The position numbers and the translations under genes are program-made. A DNA stretch of 64,000 nt from contig CAYGQC010000002.1 of NCBI GenBank assembly GCA_964351875.1, positions 18,760 to 82,759 on the forward strand, in the 5' to 3' direction. A model generated the notes under the pieces. It saw only the letters and a list, made by a program, of their open reading frames with translations, ran no database searches and had not been told where the DNA came from. Shown here piece after piece: positions 26,654-35,502 of the stretch (the stretch's first letter is position 1; every line of letters starts with the position of its first letter). Source of the DNA: JANSWO01 sp964351875. Lineage in GTDB: Bacteria; Pseudomonadota; Gammaproteobacteria; Pseudomonadales; Azotimanducaceae.

Positions 26654-27700
26654 TTATTCCGTTGACAGCAGATCCGCATTACCGGCGGCATCCATCATCT
26701 CGAGAGCTTTGCCGCCGCCCCTGGCCACGCAGGTTAGCGGGTCTTCGGCGATCACCACGGGTAAGCCAGTTTCTTCGGCCAGCAGAACGTCCAGATCGCG
26801 GAGCAAAGCACCACCGCCGGTAAGCACCATGCCTGTTTCTGCGATGTCCGAGGCAAGTTCGGGAGGCGTTTGCTCAAGGGCCGATTTCACTGCGGAGACG
26901 ATCATCGACAACGGCTCTTGCAGAGCTTCGAGAATCTCATTGCTATTGAGCACAAAGCTGCGCGGAACGCCCTCTGCGAGGTTTCGCCCGCGCACGTCGA
27001 TCTCTCGAATGTCTTTTTGAGGATAGGCGGCGCCAATCTCCTGCTTGATCCGCTCGGCAGTCGCCTCACCTATCAGGCTGCCCTGGGTTCTGCGCACGTA
27101 CGCGACAATCGCTTCGTCGAAACGGTCACCACCCACCCGAACACTATCGGAATAAACGACGCCATTGAGCGAGATAATGGCTATCTCGGTGGTGCCACCA
27201 CCGATGTCGAGCACCATCGTGCCGAACGCTTCATGCACAGGCAGCCCGGCGCCGATCGCTGCCGCCATGGGCTCTTCGATCAAGCGAACGTCACGGGCGC
27301 CAGCGGATAGTGCGCTCTCGCGAATGGCCCGGCGCTCAACCTCCGTCGACTTGCAGGGAACGCAAACGAGTACCCGAGGACTGGGGCGCAGAAAGGTAAA
27401 CGAATTCTCATGCACCTTCGCAATGAAGTATTTGAGCATTTTCTCGGTCACCAGGAAGTCGGCTATCACCCCGTCTTTCAGTGGGCGAATCGCGGTGATG
27501 TTGCCTGGTGTTCGGCCGAGCATCCGCTTGGCTTCAAGGCCGACCGCTGCAACGCTCTTCTGGTTACCCTGATTGCGAATGGCTACGACGGACGGCTCGT
27601 TCAGCACAATGCCCTGGTCGCGTACATAGATCAGCGTGTTTGCTGTGCCCAGATCGATCGATAGATCTCGGGAGAACAGCCCGCGTATTTTTTTGAACAT
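26654..27700 (-). CDS. mreB: Rod shape-determining protein MreB (bacterial actin)
   Basis: Actin-like ATPase that guides lateral cell-wall synthesis. ATG at 27700 gives the family start MFKKIRGLFSRDLSIDLGTANTLIY and 348 residues. Phosphate-binding loops DLGTANT and DIGGGTTEIA and the adenosine motif TGGGALLRDL are intact. The frame is open to 27796 but the extra 32 residues are not MreB-like. The upstream 256 bases (27701-27956) show no gene and should hold the operon promoter. Confidence 0.97.
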   Translation of the reverse strand: MFKKIRGLFSRDLSIDLGTANTLIYVRDQGIVLNEPSVVAIRNQGNQKSVAAVGLEAKRMLGRTPGNITAIRPLKDGVIADFLVTEKMLKYFIAKVHENSFTFLRPSPRVLVCVPCKSTEVERRAIRESALSAGARDVRLIEEPMAAAIGAGLPVHEAFGTMVLDIGGGTTEIAIISLNGVVYSDSVRVGGDRFDEAIVAYVRRTQGSLIGEATAERIKQEIGAAYPQKDIREIDVRGRNLAEGVPRSFVLNSNEILEALQEPLSMIVSAVKSALEQTPPELASDIAETGMVLTGGGALLRDLDVLLAEETGLPVVIAEDPLTCVARGGGKALEMMDAAGNADLLSTE

Positions 27701-27956
27701 TGAACGGCCGGGTCTTCCAGTGGCGTGTGGGGCAAGCGCTGAACGGCCCCAGGGCAGTTCGAGCGCGATGGTCAGTAGACCGATGCTCGGTCTCACTCAT
27801 TGAAACCGATTCAGGCACACAGCGCAGTGACGCCATTAGACTGTCGGCTGTGACAGGCCCCTGATTGCGGCGAACTTTAGCAATCGCATCAACCTGACTC
27901 AACTAGCGATTACGCTAAAATCAGGGACTTACGGGCCCAGAGCAGCGAAGTGGACG

Positions 27957-28622
27957 CTATTTAGTACCTTTTGCCGTCGCCTTGACAGTGGTATTGCGTG
28001 ATTTAGCCACTAATGCTTCTCGGATCAGGTCAACCTGGTCTGCTGCCACTGGCTGGAAAACACCAAATGCACATACCGCGTGGGCGATAGGCGGGCCGCC
28101 GAAGTCCACCCGATCCATCGCACGAAACAGATCGCTCTGACAAATTCTGCCCACCCGGCTCTCGGTCACCAGGATCGAGTCCCGGCGCATGCCTCGACAA
28201 CGTCGGGGCAGCTCATTTATCCATGCTCGCCCATGCGATCCACGCACCAGCAGATACTGATCCGAGATTATCTCAATATTTCGGTATCGATGGTTCGCCA
28301 GGCAGCGGTCGGCAGCCTCCGCATAGGCATCATCTGGCAGCGCTTCGCTGAGAACCGTTGCTAGATCAACGGCCGGATCATCCGTCTCGTCTTTCTCACC
28401 AGACTCACCAGACCCATCAGACCCATCAGAGCCATCAGACCCATCAGAGCCATCCGTTTCCTCAATAGCCGGCGCCGAGGCTGCAACTGGTTCGTGGGCA
28501 CCTTCACTAGCGCTGGCCCAGATCGTCACGGGGGTGAGGAGTGCAAAGCCCAGCGCAACCTTGAGCCACGCAGAACCGGGCCAGGCAAACAAGGGCGGTA
28601 GCTTTGTTATCACTCTGTCCAT
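27957..28622 (-). CDS. DUF6491-like exported protein with Asp-Gly-Ser repeat
   Basis: About 221 residues: signal peptide or membrane anchor (VALGFALLTPVTIWASA, cleavage near residue 38), then a linker containing DGS repeated five times followed by Glu/Ser-rich sequence, then a C-terminal domain resembling DUF6491 (DRCLANHRYRNIEIISDQYLLVRG, ELPRRCRGMRRDS, ICQSDLFRAMDR, CAFGVFQPV) with four conserved-looking cysteines. Function is unknown. ATG at 28622 is chosen; ATG at 28664 is in frame. The DUF name is from memory of the motif pattern. Confidence 0.72.
   Translation of the reverse strand: MDRVITKLPPLFAWPGSAWLKVALGFALLTPVTIWASASEGAHEPVAASAPAIEETDGSDGSDGSDGSDGSGESGEKDETDDPAVDLATVLSEALPDDAYAEAADRCLANHRYRNIEIISDQYLLVRGSHGRAWINELPRRCRGMRRDSILVTESRVGRICQSDLFRAMDRVDFGGPPIAHAVCAFGVFQPVAADQVDLIREALVAKSRNTTVKATAKGTK
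28404..28457. repeat. 9-bp tandem repeat within the exported protein gene
   Basis: Six nine-base units, mostly CCCATCAGA or GCCATCAGA on the plus strand, start at 28404, 28413, 28422, 28431, 28440 and 28449, and encode Ser-Asp-Gly triplets on the minus strand. Unit length is a multiple of three, so copy-number change would alter linker length without a frameshift. Confidence 0.85.
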
Positions 28623-28714
28623 AATGTCCAAACCCACAATTTTCGCCCAACGGGCTCGCAGCATAGCGCCCGCTGCCAGCCCCGGTCACCTGCACTGCTG
28701 GACAATTCAAGCAG

Positions 28715-29902
28715 CTACTTGCTGAGCCGGTCCGCGCAGCGCAACGCAGCGCCAGCAATCCTGGGCGTACGCGAGTCACCAGTTGGTGAACCGGCCCCCC
28801 AATTCACCACCAGTGCCGCCGACAGCTCTCGCGACGGATCGCAGAACGCGCCACTGCCGCCATAGCCGTAGTGCCCGAAGCCTTGCGGCGCGCGAACACC
28901 CACCGCAAACACCCGGTGGTAGCCCATGCGCCAACGCATTGGCAGAAACAACACGTTGTCCCGGCTTCGATTTCTGACAACGCCGATCTGCCTGACGGTC
29001 GACTCACTCACAAGCCTCACGCCATCGATTTCGCCGTGCCCCGCCAGCATGGCGTAGAGCCGTGCGAGAGAGCGCGCCGTAAACTGCCCATTCGCCGCGG
29101 GGATGCACGCCAGGGCGACTTCTTCCGCGTTGAAATCAAAAGGCTCGCTGAACGGTAGCAGCGCGCTGCGAAACTCCGAGAGCTGTACACCAACCCGCTC
29201 CAGAGCCGCTTCCATGAGATCGCTGACCCGCTCTCGCCACGGAGCTTTTGCCGCCGGTGGGCCGACGAGCCCCTCCGCCAGGAGCGCGCGGCGTCCCAGC
29301 TCTTCCCTGGGCATTCCGATGTAGAGCCCATCCAGTCCGAGCGGCGCAGCCAGCTCACTGGCGAGAAAGTCAGCGAGCGACTGACCGCTGATAGCTTCTA
29401 TCAGACCGCCAATTAGCCAGCCATAGGTGATGGCGTGATAGCCGTGCTCCTGGCCAGGCGTGTGTGCCGGTTCGGCGTCGGCGAGCACCGATTTCATATG
29501 CTGCCAGTCGAGCATCTCAGTAGGCCGCCGAATCATGTCAGTTATCCGGTAGAGACCCGCCTCGTGGCACAGCGCCTGGCGTATGGTAATGGCCGCTTTG
29601 CCGCGCGCAGCAAACTCCGGCCAATGCCTGGCGATCGGATCGTCATAGTCGGCCAGGCCTCGATCCACCAGCAGGTGTAACGCGGTAGAAACTACGCCTT
29701 TGGTGGTCGAGAAACAGGGCGCCGTGGTGTCTTGCTGCCAGCGACTGCCATTGCCGTCAGTTGTGCCGCCCCACAAATCAACAACCTTGCGGCCTCGGTG
29801 ATAGACGCAAACGGACGCTCCCGCATGGCCTTTTACCGGCAGCAGGCGGCGAAAGGCGGTTGCTACGTCGGCAAAATTCGGGTCTGTAGTGCCTTCAATC
29901 AT
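28715..29902 (-). CDS. Serine hydrolase of the beta-lactamase/EstB family
   Basis: A 395-residue class C beta-lactamase-fold protein, usually esterases or peptidases rather than antibiotic hydrolases. The nucleophile motif is STTK in CFSTTKGVVSTA, the tyrosine motif is in YHAITYGWLIGG and the third motif is HYGYGGSGAF. No signal peptide is evident, which argues for a cytoplasmic esterase. ATG at 29902 has GGAG about ten bases upstream; a GTG at 29917 would add five residues. Divergent from the metallopeptidase operon, separated by about 160 bases. Confidence 0.88.
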   Translation of the reverse strand: MIEGTTDPNFADVATAFRRLLPVKGHAGASVCVYHRGRKVVDLWGGTTDGNGSRWQQDTTAPCFSTTKGVVSTALHLLVDRGLADYDDPIARHWPEFAARGKAAITIRQALCHEAGLYRITDMIRRPTEMLDWQHMKSVLADAEPAHTPGQEHGYHAITYGWLIGGLIEAISGQSLADFLASELAAPLGLDGLYIGMPREELGRRALLAEGLVGPPAAKAPWRERVSDLMEAALERVGVQLSEFRSALLPFSEPFDFNAEEVALACIPAANGQFTARSLARLYAMLAGHGEIDGVRLVSESTVRQIGVVRNRSRDNVLFLPMRWRMGYHRVFAVGVRAPQGFGHYGYGGSGAFCDPSRELSAALVVNWGAGSPTGDSRTPRIAGAALRCADRLSK

Positions 29903-30065
29903 TCTTTGCGGCTCCACGCATCATTTGCTCGTGTAATCACGAGGGGCTCGATAAAGCGCTCTGGGATGACAACATTAGCAGCAGCTTGTTCAGTGATTCC
30001 GAGACCTGGCCGCCTCGAATCAGGAAGAAAGGCTACACTGCCTCTCCAGCGACTTGAAAACCTAC

Positions 30066-31160
30066 ATGCGAACTTTCATTTGCTCCTGTGGCAGCCCGGC
30101 CTACTTCGAGAACGATCAGTGTTTTCAGTGCGGCCGCAAGCTGGCATTCGACCCCGTTCAAATGCGGATGCTCGCGTTCAACGACGCCGACATCGATCCA
30201 GACTCCGGTATCTGGTGGGGCGGTGAAGGAAGCCAGCGCAAGAGCTACCGGCCGTGCGAGAACGACATCAACTACAACACCTGCAATTGGCTGGTCGAGG
30301 TTTCGGACGACACGCCAGGGCTTTGCCTGTCATGTTCACTGAACGAAGTCATCCCGGATCTCGATGTGCCCCGTCGAATCAGCCTCTGGTACGACGTTGA
30401 GAAAGCCAAACGCCGCATGATTTTCACGCTGCTGGCGCTACATCTACCTATCGTCAGCAAGCGCGAAGCGCCAGGTGGCCTGGCTTTCAGAATCGTCGCA
30501 GACGGGCGCCTGGACGGTGACCAGATCGGCATGGATGAGCATGTCTACACGGGCCATTTCAAAGGCCTGATCACCCTCAACCTGATGGAAGCGGACCCCG
30601 AAATGCGCATGCAGATGCGTGAGAGCATGAATGAAAGCTACCGCACGCTGCTGGGTCATTTTCGCCACGAGTCAGGGCACTACTACTGGGATGTACTGGT
30701 GTCAGGCAAACCTGCCCTGGAGGATTTTCGAGCGTTGTTCGGTGACGAACAGGCCGACTATCGCGCTTCCCTGGATGCGCACTACGCGAACGGTCCGCCA
30801 GCAGATTGGGGCGCGCGCCATATCAGCGCGTACGCCGCATGCCATCCCCTGGAAGATTTTGCAGAGACCTGGGCGCACTACATGCACATGGTCGACACGC
30901 TCGAAACCGCCAACGACTCAGGAACGCAGTTGTCAGGACGGGAACTCGCGAACCCACTGCAGGCACGTTCTCTGCAGTTTCAATTTGCGATCCCCTACTC
31001 CGTAGATTTCGATCGAATAAAGAACGACTGGACCGCGCTAACCCATGCGCTAAACCGACTGAATCGCAGTATGGGATTGGACGACGCCTATCCCTTCTCG
31101 GTGACTCCGGTGGTGGCCGAGAAGCTGCACTTCGTGCACCAGCTTATTCACGCGCTATAG
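30066..31160 (+). CDS. Putative zinc-ribbon metallopeptidase (COG4307/DUF2248 type)
   Basis: A 364-residue soluble protein. Two zinc-ribbon-like cysteine clusters lie at the N-terminus (Cys6, 8, 19, 22 and Cys64, 73, 87, 90), followed by a gluzincin-type HESGH at residues 201-205 and a probable third ligand in EDFAETWAHY. Family members are annotated as putative zinc-binding peptidases without known substrate. ATG 30066 is chosen over a TTG at 30054. It precedes the ATP-grasp gene by 60 bases, consistent with one operon. Confidence 0.85.
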   Translation: MRTFICSCGSPAYFENDQCFQCGRKLAFDPVQMRMLAFNDADIDPDSGIWWGGEGSQRKSYRPCENDINYNTCNWLVEVSDDTPGLCLSCSLNEVIPDLDVPRRISLWYDVEKAKRRMIFTLLALHLPIVSKREAPGGLAFRIVADGRLDGDQIGMDEHVYTGHFKGLITLNLMEADPEMRMQMRESMNESYRTLLGHFRHESGHYYWDVLVSGKPALEDFRALFGDEQADYRASLDAHYANGPPADWGARHISAYAACHPLEDFAETWAHYMHMVDTLETANDSGTQLSGRELANPLQARSLQFQFAIPYSVDFDRIKNDWTALTHALNRLNRSMGLDDAYPFSVTPVVAEKLHFVHQLIHAL

Positions 31161-31220
31161 GCATCCGCCGCAGGATAACGAGAGACAGTTACCAAACAAC
31201 GCTCAACGGAGGCTCGAGCC

Positions 31221-32657
31221 TTGACGATCAATTGGAAAAGCTACGATTCAGGCAACGCCTGGGACGAACTGGTTACCCCGTCGGGGCGCGCCCGGAGTGG
31301 CGCAAGTGCGGTGCTGCAGCAGCTGGCGAAGGAGTCCGAGGCGGAGTTAGTGGAGCGACAGAGCAGCGCTGAACTCGCCATTCGCTCGATGGGCATTACC
31401 TTTACGGTCTACGACGGTTCGGAGTCGATCGACCGGGAATGGCCGTTCGACATTGTTCCGCGGATCATCAAACGCGCGGAATGGGACGACGTCACTAAAG
31501 GCCTGATCCAGCGCGTAGACGCGTTAAACCTGTTTATCAACGACGTGTACAACGAGCAAAACTGCCTGCGCGATGACGTCATCCCGGCGGACTACGTTCT
31601 GAAATCGAAGGACTATCGCAAAGAATGCCGCGGCATTACTCCGCCGCACGGGGTGTGGTCACACATCTGCGGAAGCGATCTTGTTCGCGATGGCAACGGC
31701 AAATTTTTCGTACTGGAGGACAACCTGCGAGTGCCGTCGGGCGTATCCTACATGCTGGAAAATCGGGAAGTTCTCAAACGCGCGTTTCCCGAGCTGTTCC
31801 AGAAACAGAAAATCCTGCCAATCGACGACTACCCCACCCAATTAGCGTCCATGCTGTCGAGCCTGTCCGAGCGTGCGAATCCGGAGATCGTCGTACTGAC
31901 TCCAGGCATCCACAACTCAGCATACTTCGAACATTCCTACCTGGCTCAGGCGATGGGAACTGAACTGGTGGAGGGTTCCGACCTGATGGTCGGCCGTGAT
32001 GATTGCGTTTACATGCGCACAATCGAAGGCCTGATCCGAGTCGATGTTATCTATCGCCGAATTGACGACGCTTTCCTCGACCCGGATGCCTTCGAGAAAG
32101 ACTCAGTGCTCGGCGTGCCAGGCCTGATGAAAGCGTGGCGCAAGGGTAACGTCGCACTAGCCAACGCCCCCGGTTGCGGCGTCGCGGACGACAAGGTTAT
32201 CTATACCTACGTTCCAGATCTGATCCGCTACTACCTCAAGGAAGAGCCCCTGCTGAGCAACGTGCCGTCTTATCGCTGTGTCGTGAAAGAAGAGCGAGAC
32301 TACGTCTTGGAGAACATTGAAAACCTCGTTGTGAAACCGGCTAACGAATCTGGCGGCTACGGCATGCTGATCGGGCCGAAATCCAGTAAGAAAGAATGCA
32401 ACGCCTTCCGACGCTTGATTCGAGCAGACCCTAGAAACTACATGGCGCAACCCATGTTGACGCTGTCAACTGCACCGACGCTGTTCGATGGCCGAGCAGA
32501 ACCGCGCCATCTCGATCTGCGGCCATTCATCCTCTCGGGAGAATCTCGCTACGTGACAACGGGAGGACTGACTCGAGTGGCAATGCGTAAAGGCTCGATA
32601 GTGGTGAACTCGTCCCAGGGCGGCGGTAGCAAAGACACCTGGGTGGTGGACTCATGA
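31221..32657 (+). CDS. Circularly permuted type 2 ATP-grasp protein
   Basis: A 478-residue predicted amide-bond ligase (DUF404/DUF407, CP_ATPgrasp). Diagnostic stretches are FVLEDNLRVPSGVSYMLENR, VIYRRIDDAFLDPDAF, APGCGVADDKVIYTYVP and the glycine loop VVKPANESGGYGMLIGP. Starts with TTG at 31221, supported by GGAGG ending nine bases before. Family members are predicted amidoligases acting on peptides or small molecules, nearly always next to an alpha-E gene, as here. Confidence 0.93.
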   Translation: MTINWKSYDSGNAWDELVTPSGRARSGASAVLQQLAKESEAELVERQSSAELAIRSMGITFTVYDGSESIDREWPFDIVPRIIKRAEWDDVTKGLIQRVDALNLFINDVYNEQNCLRDDVIPADYVLKSKDYRKECRGITPPHGVWSHICGSDLVRDGNGKFFVLEDNLRVPSGVSYMLENREVLKRAFPELFQKQKILPIDDYPTQLASMLSSLSERANPEIVVLTPGIHNSAYFEHSYLAQAMGTELVEGSDLMVGRDDCVYMRTIEGLIRVDVIYRRIDDAFLDPDAFEKDSVLGVPGLMKAWRKGNVALANAPGCGVADDKVIYTYVPDLIRYYLKEEPLLSNVPSYRCVVKEERDYVLENIENLVVKPANESGGYGMLIGPKSSKKECNAFRRLIRADPRNYMAQPMLTLSTAPTLFDGRAEPRHLDLRPFILSGESRYVTTGGLTRVAMRKGSIVVNSSQGGGSKDTWVVDS

Positions 32658-33640
32658 GCCGCCAGACTCTCTCCAAAACCGCCGAGCGAACATACTGGCT
32701 CGGCCGGTATCTCGAGCGCGCAGAGAATACCGCTCGATTACTGGCAAACGAGTCAGACCTTGCTTTCGAGCTTGGGCGAAGTGACGAGGAAGGTTGGCAA
32801 CGGTTGCTCACCATCACGGGTTCAGACGACGCATTCAAAGAACGCTACGAGGCGCCCTCGCGTAGCAACGTCGCAAATTTCATGACGAACGACGCGACAA
32901 ACCCGAGCAGTATCGTTTCTACGCTCCACGCGGCACGTGAGAACGCCCGGACCATTCGCGAGGTGATGCCGGTAGCGACCTACGAATACGTCAACGATTT
33001 GTGGCGCGAATCGAAGTCCACGCTGGCTGGCAATCTCAGTGCGAGGCGGCTAGCCGCCGCTCTGCGGGAACTGCGCGAGCGTATCGAACAACTCGAAGGG
33101 TTCCTCTCGGCCAACATGCTGCACGACGCGCCGTGGAACTTCCTCCGCATAGGCTGCTTCCTGGAACGGGCAGATATGACAAGCCGAATCATCGACAATG
33201 GTGTCGTGGGAGTTCGACAGCTTGACCTGATCAGCCAGCAAGTTCGTCTGCGCGGTGCCTTGAAAGCTATGACAGCGCTGCAAAACTACTCGGCAGAGGT
33301 CGGGCAGCCAATTAACCGTGCTGACGTGCTCCGTTTTCTACTCGCCTCTCCGCGCCTGCCTCGATCAGTGACACGCTGCGTAAACTCGCTACGCCGATCT
33401 TTAGGCGAGTTGCCCCGGCGCAACAGCGCGATGCGCACTGTGAACGCGTTACGGAGCAAGCTTGCCAAGGAGGATGCCAGCGAGTTGGCGGGGCCTGAGC
33501 TCTCGGTATACATCGATGAAATTCAGCAGATGATTGGCGTCACTCACGACGCAATCAGCGGTACCTACTTCCACTTCAAACCGCGTCGTCCGCGCCAAGC
33601 ACGCAGCGAGACGAACACGATACACAAGGAATCAGAATGA
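32654..33640 (+). CDS. Alpha-E domain protein
   Basis: A 328-residue all-helical DUF403/alpha-E protein. The N-terminus LSKTAERTYWLGRYLERAEN is the family hallmark, and FLERADMTSRIIDNG is a second conserved patch. ATG overlaps the ATP-grasp stop by four bases and its own end overlaps the GST start by four bases. Presumed partner of the ATP-grasp ligase; no enzymatic role is established. Confidence 0.93.
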   Translation: MSRQTLSKTAERTYWLGRYLERAENTARLLANESDLAFELGRSDEEGWQRLLTITGSDDAFKERYEAPSRSNVANFMTNDATNPSSIVSTLHAARENARTIREVMPVATYEYVNDLWRESKSTLAGNLSARRLAAALRELRERIEQLEGFLSANMLHDAPWNFLRIGCFLERADMTSRIIDNGVVGVRQLDLISQQVRLRGALKAMTALQNYSAEVGQPINRADVLRFLLASPRLPRSVTRCVNSLRRSLGELPRRNSAMRTVNALRSKLAKEDASELAGPELSVYIDEIQQMIGVTHDAISGTYFHFKPRRPRQARSETNTIHKESE

Positions 33641-34248
33641 TCGTTCTACACGGATTCAGCCGCTCGAACTATTACCGCCTCGCGCGCGCTGCTCTGATTG
33701 AAAAGGGCATCGAGTTCGAGATTGCCAAGACAGTGCCCAGCTCGGAGCCGGAGCTACTGAGCCACTCTCCTATGGGTCGCCTCCCATTCCTGTCCGTCGG
33801 CGACACCTCTATCTCGGAAACCTGGGCGATCATCGACTACGCCGAGCAGATTCAGCCGGAGCCATCGCTGCTTCCCGCTGAGCCTTTGGAGCGTGCCAAA
33901 ACGATCGAGCTGATTCGCCACCTGGAGCTGAACGTGGAGCTGGTTGCGCGTCGCTGTTTGGCCGCCGCGTTTTTCGGCGGCACTGCGAGCGATGAGTTAG
34001 TGGAGAGCACTCGAGCCGACCTGAAGCGAGGCATGCACGCAGTCGCGTCGCTGCTGACCGAACAAGGCCCGTTTCTGCGGGGTGACAGCTTCACCGCCGC
34101 TGACTTGTACGCTCACTACACGTTCATTCTGGCGCCGGACATCTGCGAGAAAGTCATGCAATTCGACTTGCTTGCCGACTACCCCGTGCTCCGCGAACGC
34201 CTGGCAGCGATCGCTGCGCGCCCGAGCATCATCGCGGCCGAAGCCTGA
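33637..34248 (+). CDS. Glutathione S-transferase family protein
   Basis: A 203-residue GST: thioredoxin-like N-terminal domain (LHGFSRSNYYRLARAALIEKGIEFE, cis-Pro in MGRLPFL, glutathione-binding ISETWAI, where the Ser of the usual ES pair is represented by ET) and an all-helical C-terminal domain (SFTAADLYAHYTF). Coupled by ATGA to the alpha-E gene. The substrate is unknown; context suggests a role with the ATP-grasp/alpha-E pair. Confidence 0.9.
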   Translation: MIVLHGFSRSNYYRLARAALIEKGIEFEIAKTVPSSEPELLSHSPMGRLPFLSVGDTSISETWAIIDYAEQIQPEPSLLPAEPLERAKTIELIRHLELNVELVARRCLAAAFFGGTASDELVESTRADLKRGMHAVASLLTEQGPFLRGDSFTAADLYAHYTFILAPDICEKVMQFDLLADYPVLRERLAAIAARPSIIAAEA

Positions 34249-34262
34249 ATGCAGCCGCAGGC

Positions 34263-34712
34263 CTAGAGCCAGCGTCGCACTCGCTGGCAGTAGTCGGCAT
34301 ACGCCTGGCCGAATGTGCGGATCATCTGCGCTTCTTCGGCGGGGACAAACGCCAGCCGAATGACGAGAAAGAAGGCGCCGACAATCGCGAGATTCCACGG
34401 CTCACCGAGCAGACCCGCAAGTCCCGACAACGCCAGCAGCATGCCAAGGTACATGGGGTTGCGACTGACGGTAAAGACGCCACTCGTCACGAGCGTTGAC
34501 GCCGGCTGCAGGGGAATGATGTTGGTCTGCGCGCGGGCAAACGCGCGCGAACCGAGCACGGCGATCGCGACGCCGATAGCCACGAAAGCCAGACCCGAGA
34601 GTTGCCAGGCGTTAAATCCCGGCTCACCCAGCCAGAAGGAAAGGGCCAGCATCGCGAGGATGCTGGCCACAAAGTAGTGTGGCGGGAGTATTGCAGGCGT
34701 TTTCTTCAGCAT
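34263..34712 (-). CDS. Isoprenylcysteine carboxyl methyltransferase-like membrane protein
   Basis: A 149-residue membrane protein with four hydrophobic segments and the ICMT/phospholipid methyltransferase C-terminal motif: SGVFTVSRNPMYLGMLLALSG and PAEEAQMIRTFGQAYADYCQRVRRW. ATG 34712 is preferred; the open frame upstream to 34814 is unlike the family. In bacteria such proteins are methyltransferases of unknown substrate. It converges with the GST gene with a 14-base gap. Confidence 0.87.
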   Translation of the reverse strand: MLKKTPAILPPHYFVASILAMLALSFWLGEPGFNAWQLSGLAFVAIGVAIAVLGSRAFARAQTNIIPLQPASTLVTSGVFTVSRNPMYLGMLLALSGLAGLLGEPWNLAIVGAFFLVIRLAFVPAEEAQMIRTFGQAYADYCQRVRRWL

Positions 34713-34758
34713 CCGTTGATCTCCCGCTCCGTTCGCCTTAACCGCCCGTACCAGAGCG

Positions 34759-35241
34759 CTAGCGCGCACGTCCGTGCCGGCCGTGCATACGTCGATGCTC
34801 AGACATTTTGTCAAGAGTCAGACGCTGCTCCTCGTCTAGCGACGCGTAGAACGCGTCTACATCTCCACGCATCGACGACAGACTGGAGCTGGCCAGCGCC
34901 AGCGCGGTGTCCATTGCCGCAATTCGCTCGGGCAGGTTCGCAGGCTGTGACTCACAGACCGGCCGCATTTGATCACCCAGTACATTGAGTGAGTCCGAGA
35001 TCGGCGCCAGTGCCGCTTTCTGATCGTCGCGCAGATCCAGCATCCTGCTGGCAAGCAGGTTGAGGTGGTCGCCGTGATCCTGTAATAGCGCGCAATGGGC
35101 GCGATGATCAACCGTTTCATCACCGCTCATGGCATACGCGAGCGCAACCTTGGGCGCGAGTACGTAGCCAGCGAGGGCCAGGCTCGCGATAACCGTAGTA
35201 ACCGTCACCAGAGTGGCCACGGCCGTTTTAGCTAAAGACAT
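34759..35241 (-). CDS. Spy/CpxP-like periplasmic protein (LTXXQ family)
   Basis: A 160-residue exported protein: N-terminal hydrophobic signal or anchor (AVATLVTVTTVIASLALAGYVLA), then helical sequence with LTXXQ-like pieces (LLASRMLDLRDDQKAAL and YASLDEEQRLTLDKM) and a His/Arg-rich tail RRMHGRHGRAR that could bind metal. CpxP, Spy and ZraP are such chaperone/stress proteins. It is divergent from a two-component system with GTAAC/GTAAA boxes between. ATG 35241 chosen because the upstream open extension lacks a signal sequence. Confidence 0.78.
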   Translation of the reverse strand: MSLAKTAVATLVTVTTVIASLALAGYVLAPKVALAYAMSGDETVDHRAHCALLQDHGDHLNLLASRMLDLRDDQKAALAPISDSLNVLGDQMRPVCESQPANLPERIAAMDTALALASSSLSSMRGDVDAFYASLDEEQRLTLDKMSEHRRMHGRHGRAR

Positions 35242-35319
35242 ATCGTTTCTCCAACGTGTTCGGGGAGTTGAAGCTTGCGCCAGACGGCCGCGCGAATGGT
35301 GTCTGCCGCGCAACGCAAC

Positions 35320-35334
35320 GTAACAAAACGTAAA
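35320..35334 (+). promoter_or_regulatory. CpxR-box-like site
   Basis: GTAAC-AAAAC-GTAAA at 35320-35334 matches the known CpxR box pattern GTAAA-N5-GTAAA with one mismatch. It lies 80 bases upstream of the Spy-like gene start and 170 bases before the response regulator gene. Confidence 0.5.
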
Positions 35335-35436
35335 CGAGCTGGTTCGATCATCTGTCTCGGAATCCAGCCGGCTCCCGGAGAAGTTTCAGAACAGGATTGA
35401 CAGGACAGCCACCAAACCGGGATCGACGGCAGCCTG

Positions 35437-35451
35437 GAAACGTTTCGTTAC
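35437..35451 (-). promoter_or_regulatory. Second, inverted CpxR-box-like site
   Basis: On the minus strand 35451-35437 reads GTAAC-GAAAC-GTTTC. It shares GTAAC-RAAAC-GT with the first site but faces the other way and its second half-site is poorer. It is about 50 bases ahead of the response-regulator ATG, where an autoregulatory site would be expected. Confidence 0.38.
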
Positions 35452-35502
35452 ATGGCGGCAAATCCAATCGGTTTACACTCGTGGCCAGCAAGCGAGAAGC
35501 GC

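Noticed and set aside
28404..28457. Short tandem repeats considered as a CRISPR array
   Set aside because: Nine-base coding repeats without spacers; no cas genes in the window.
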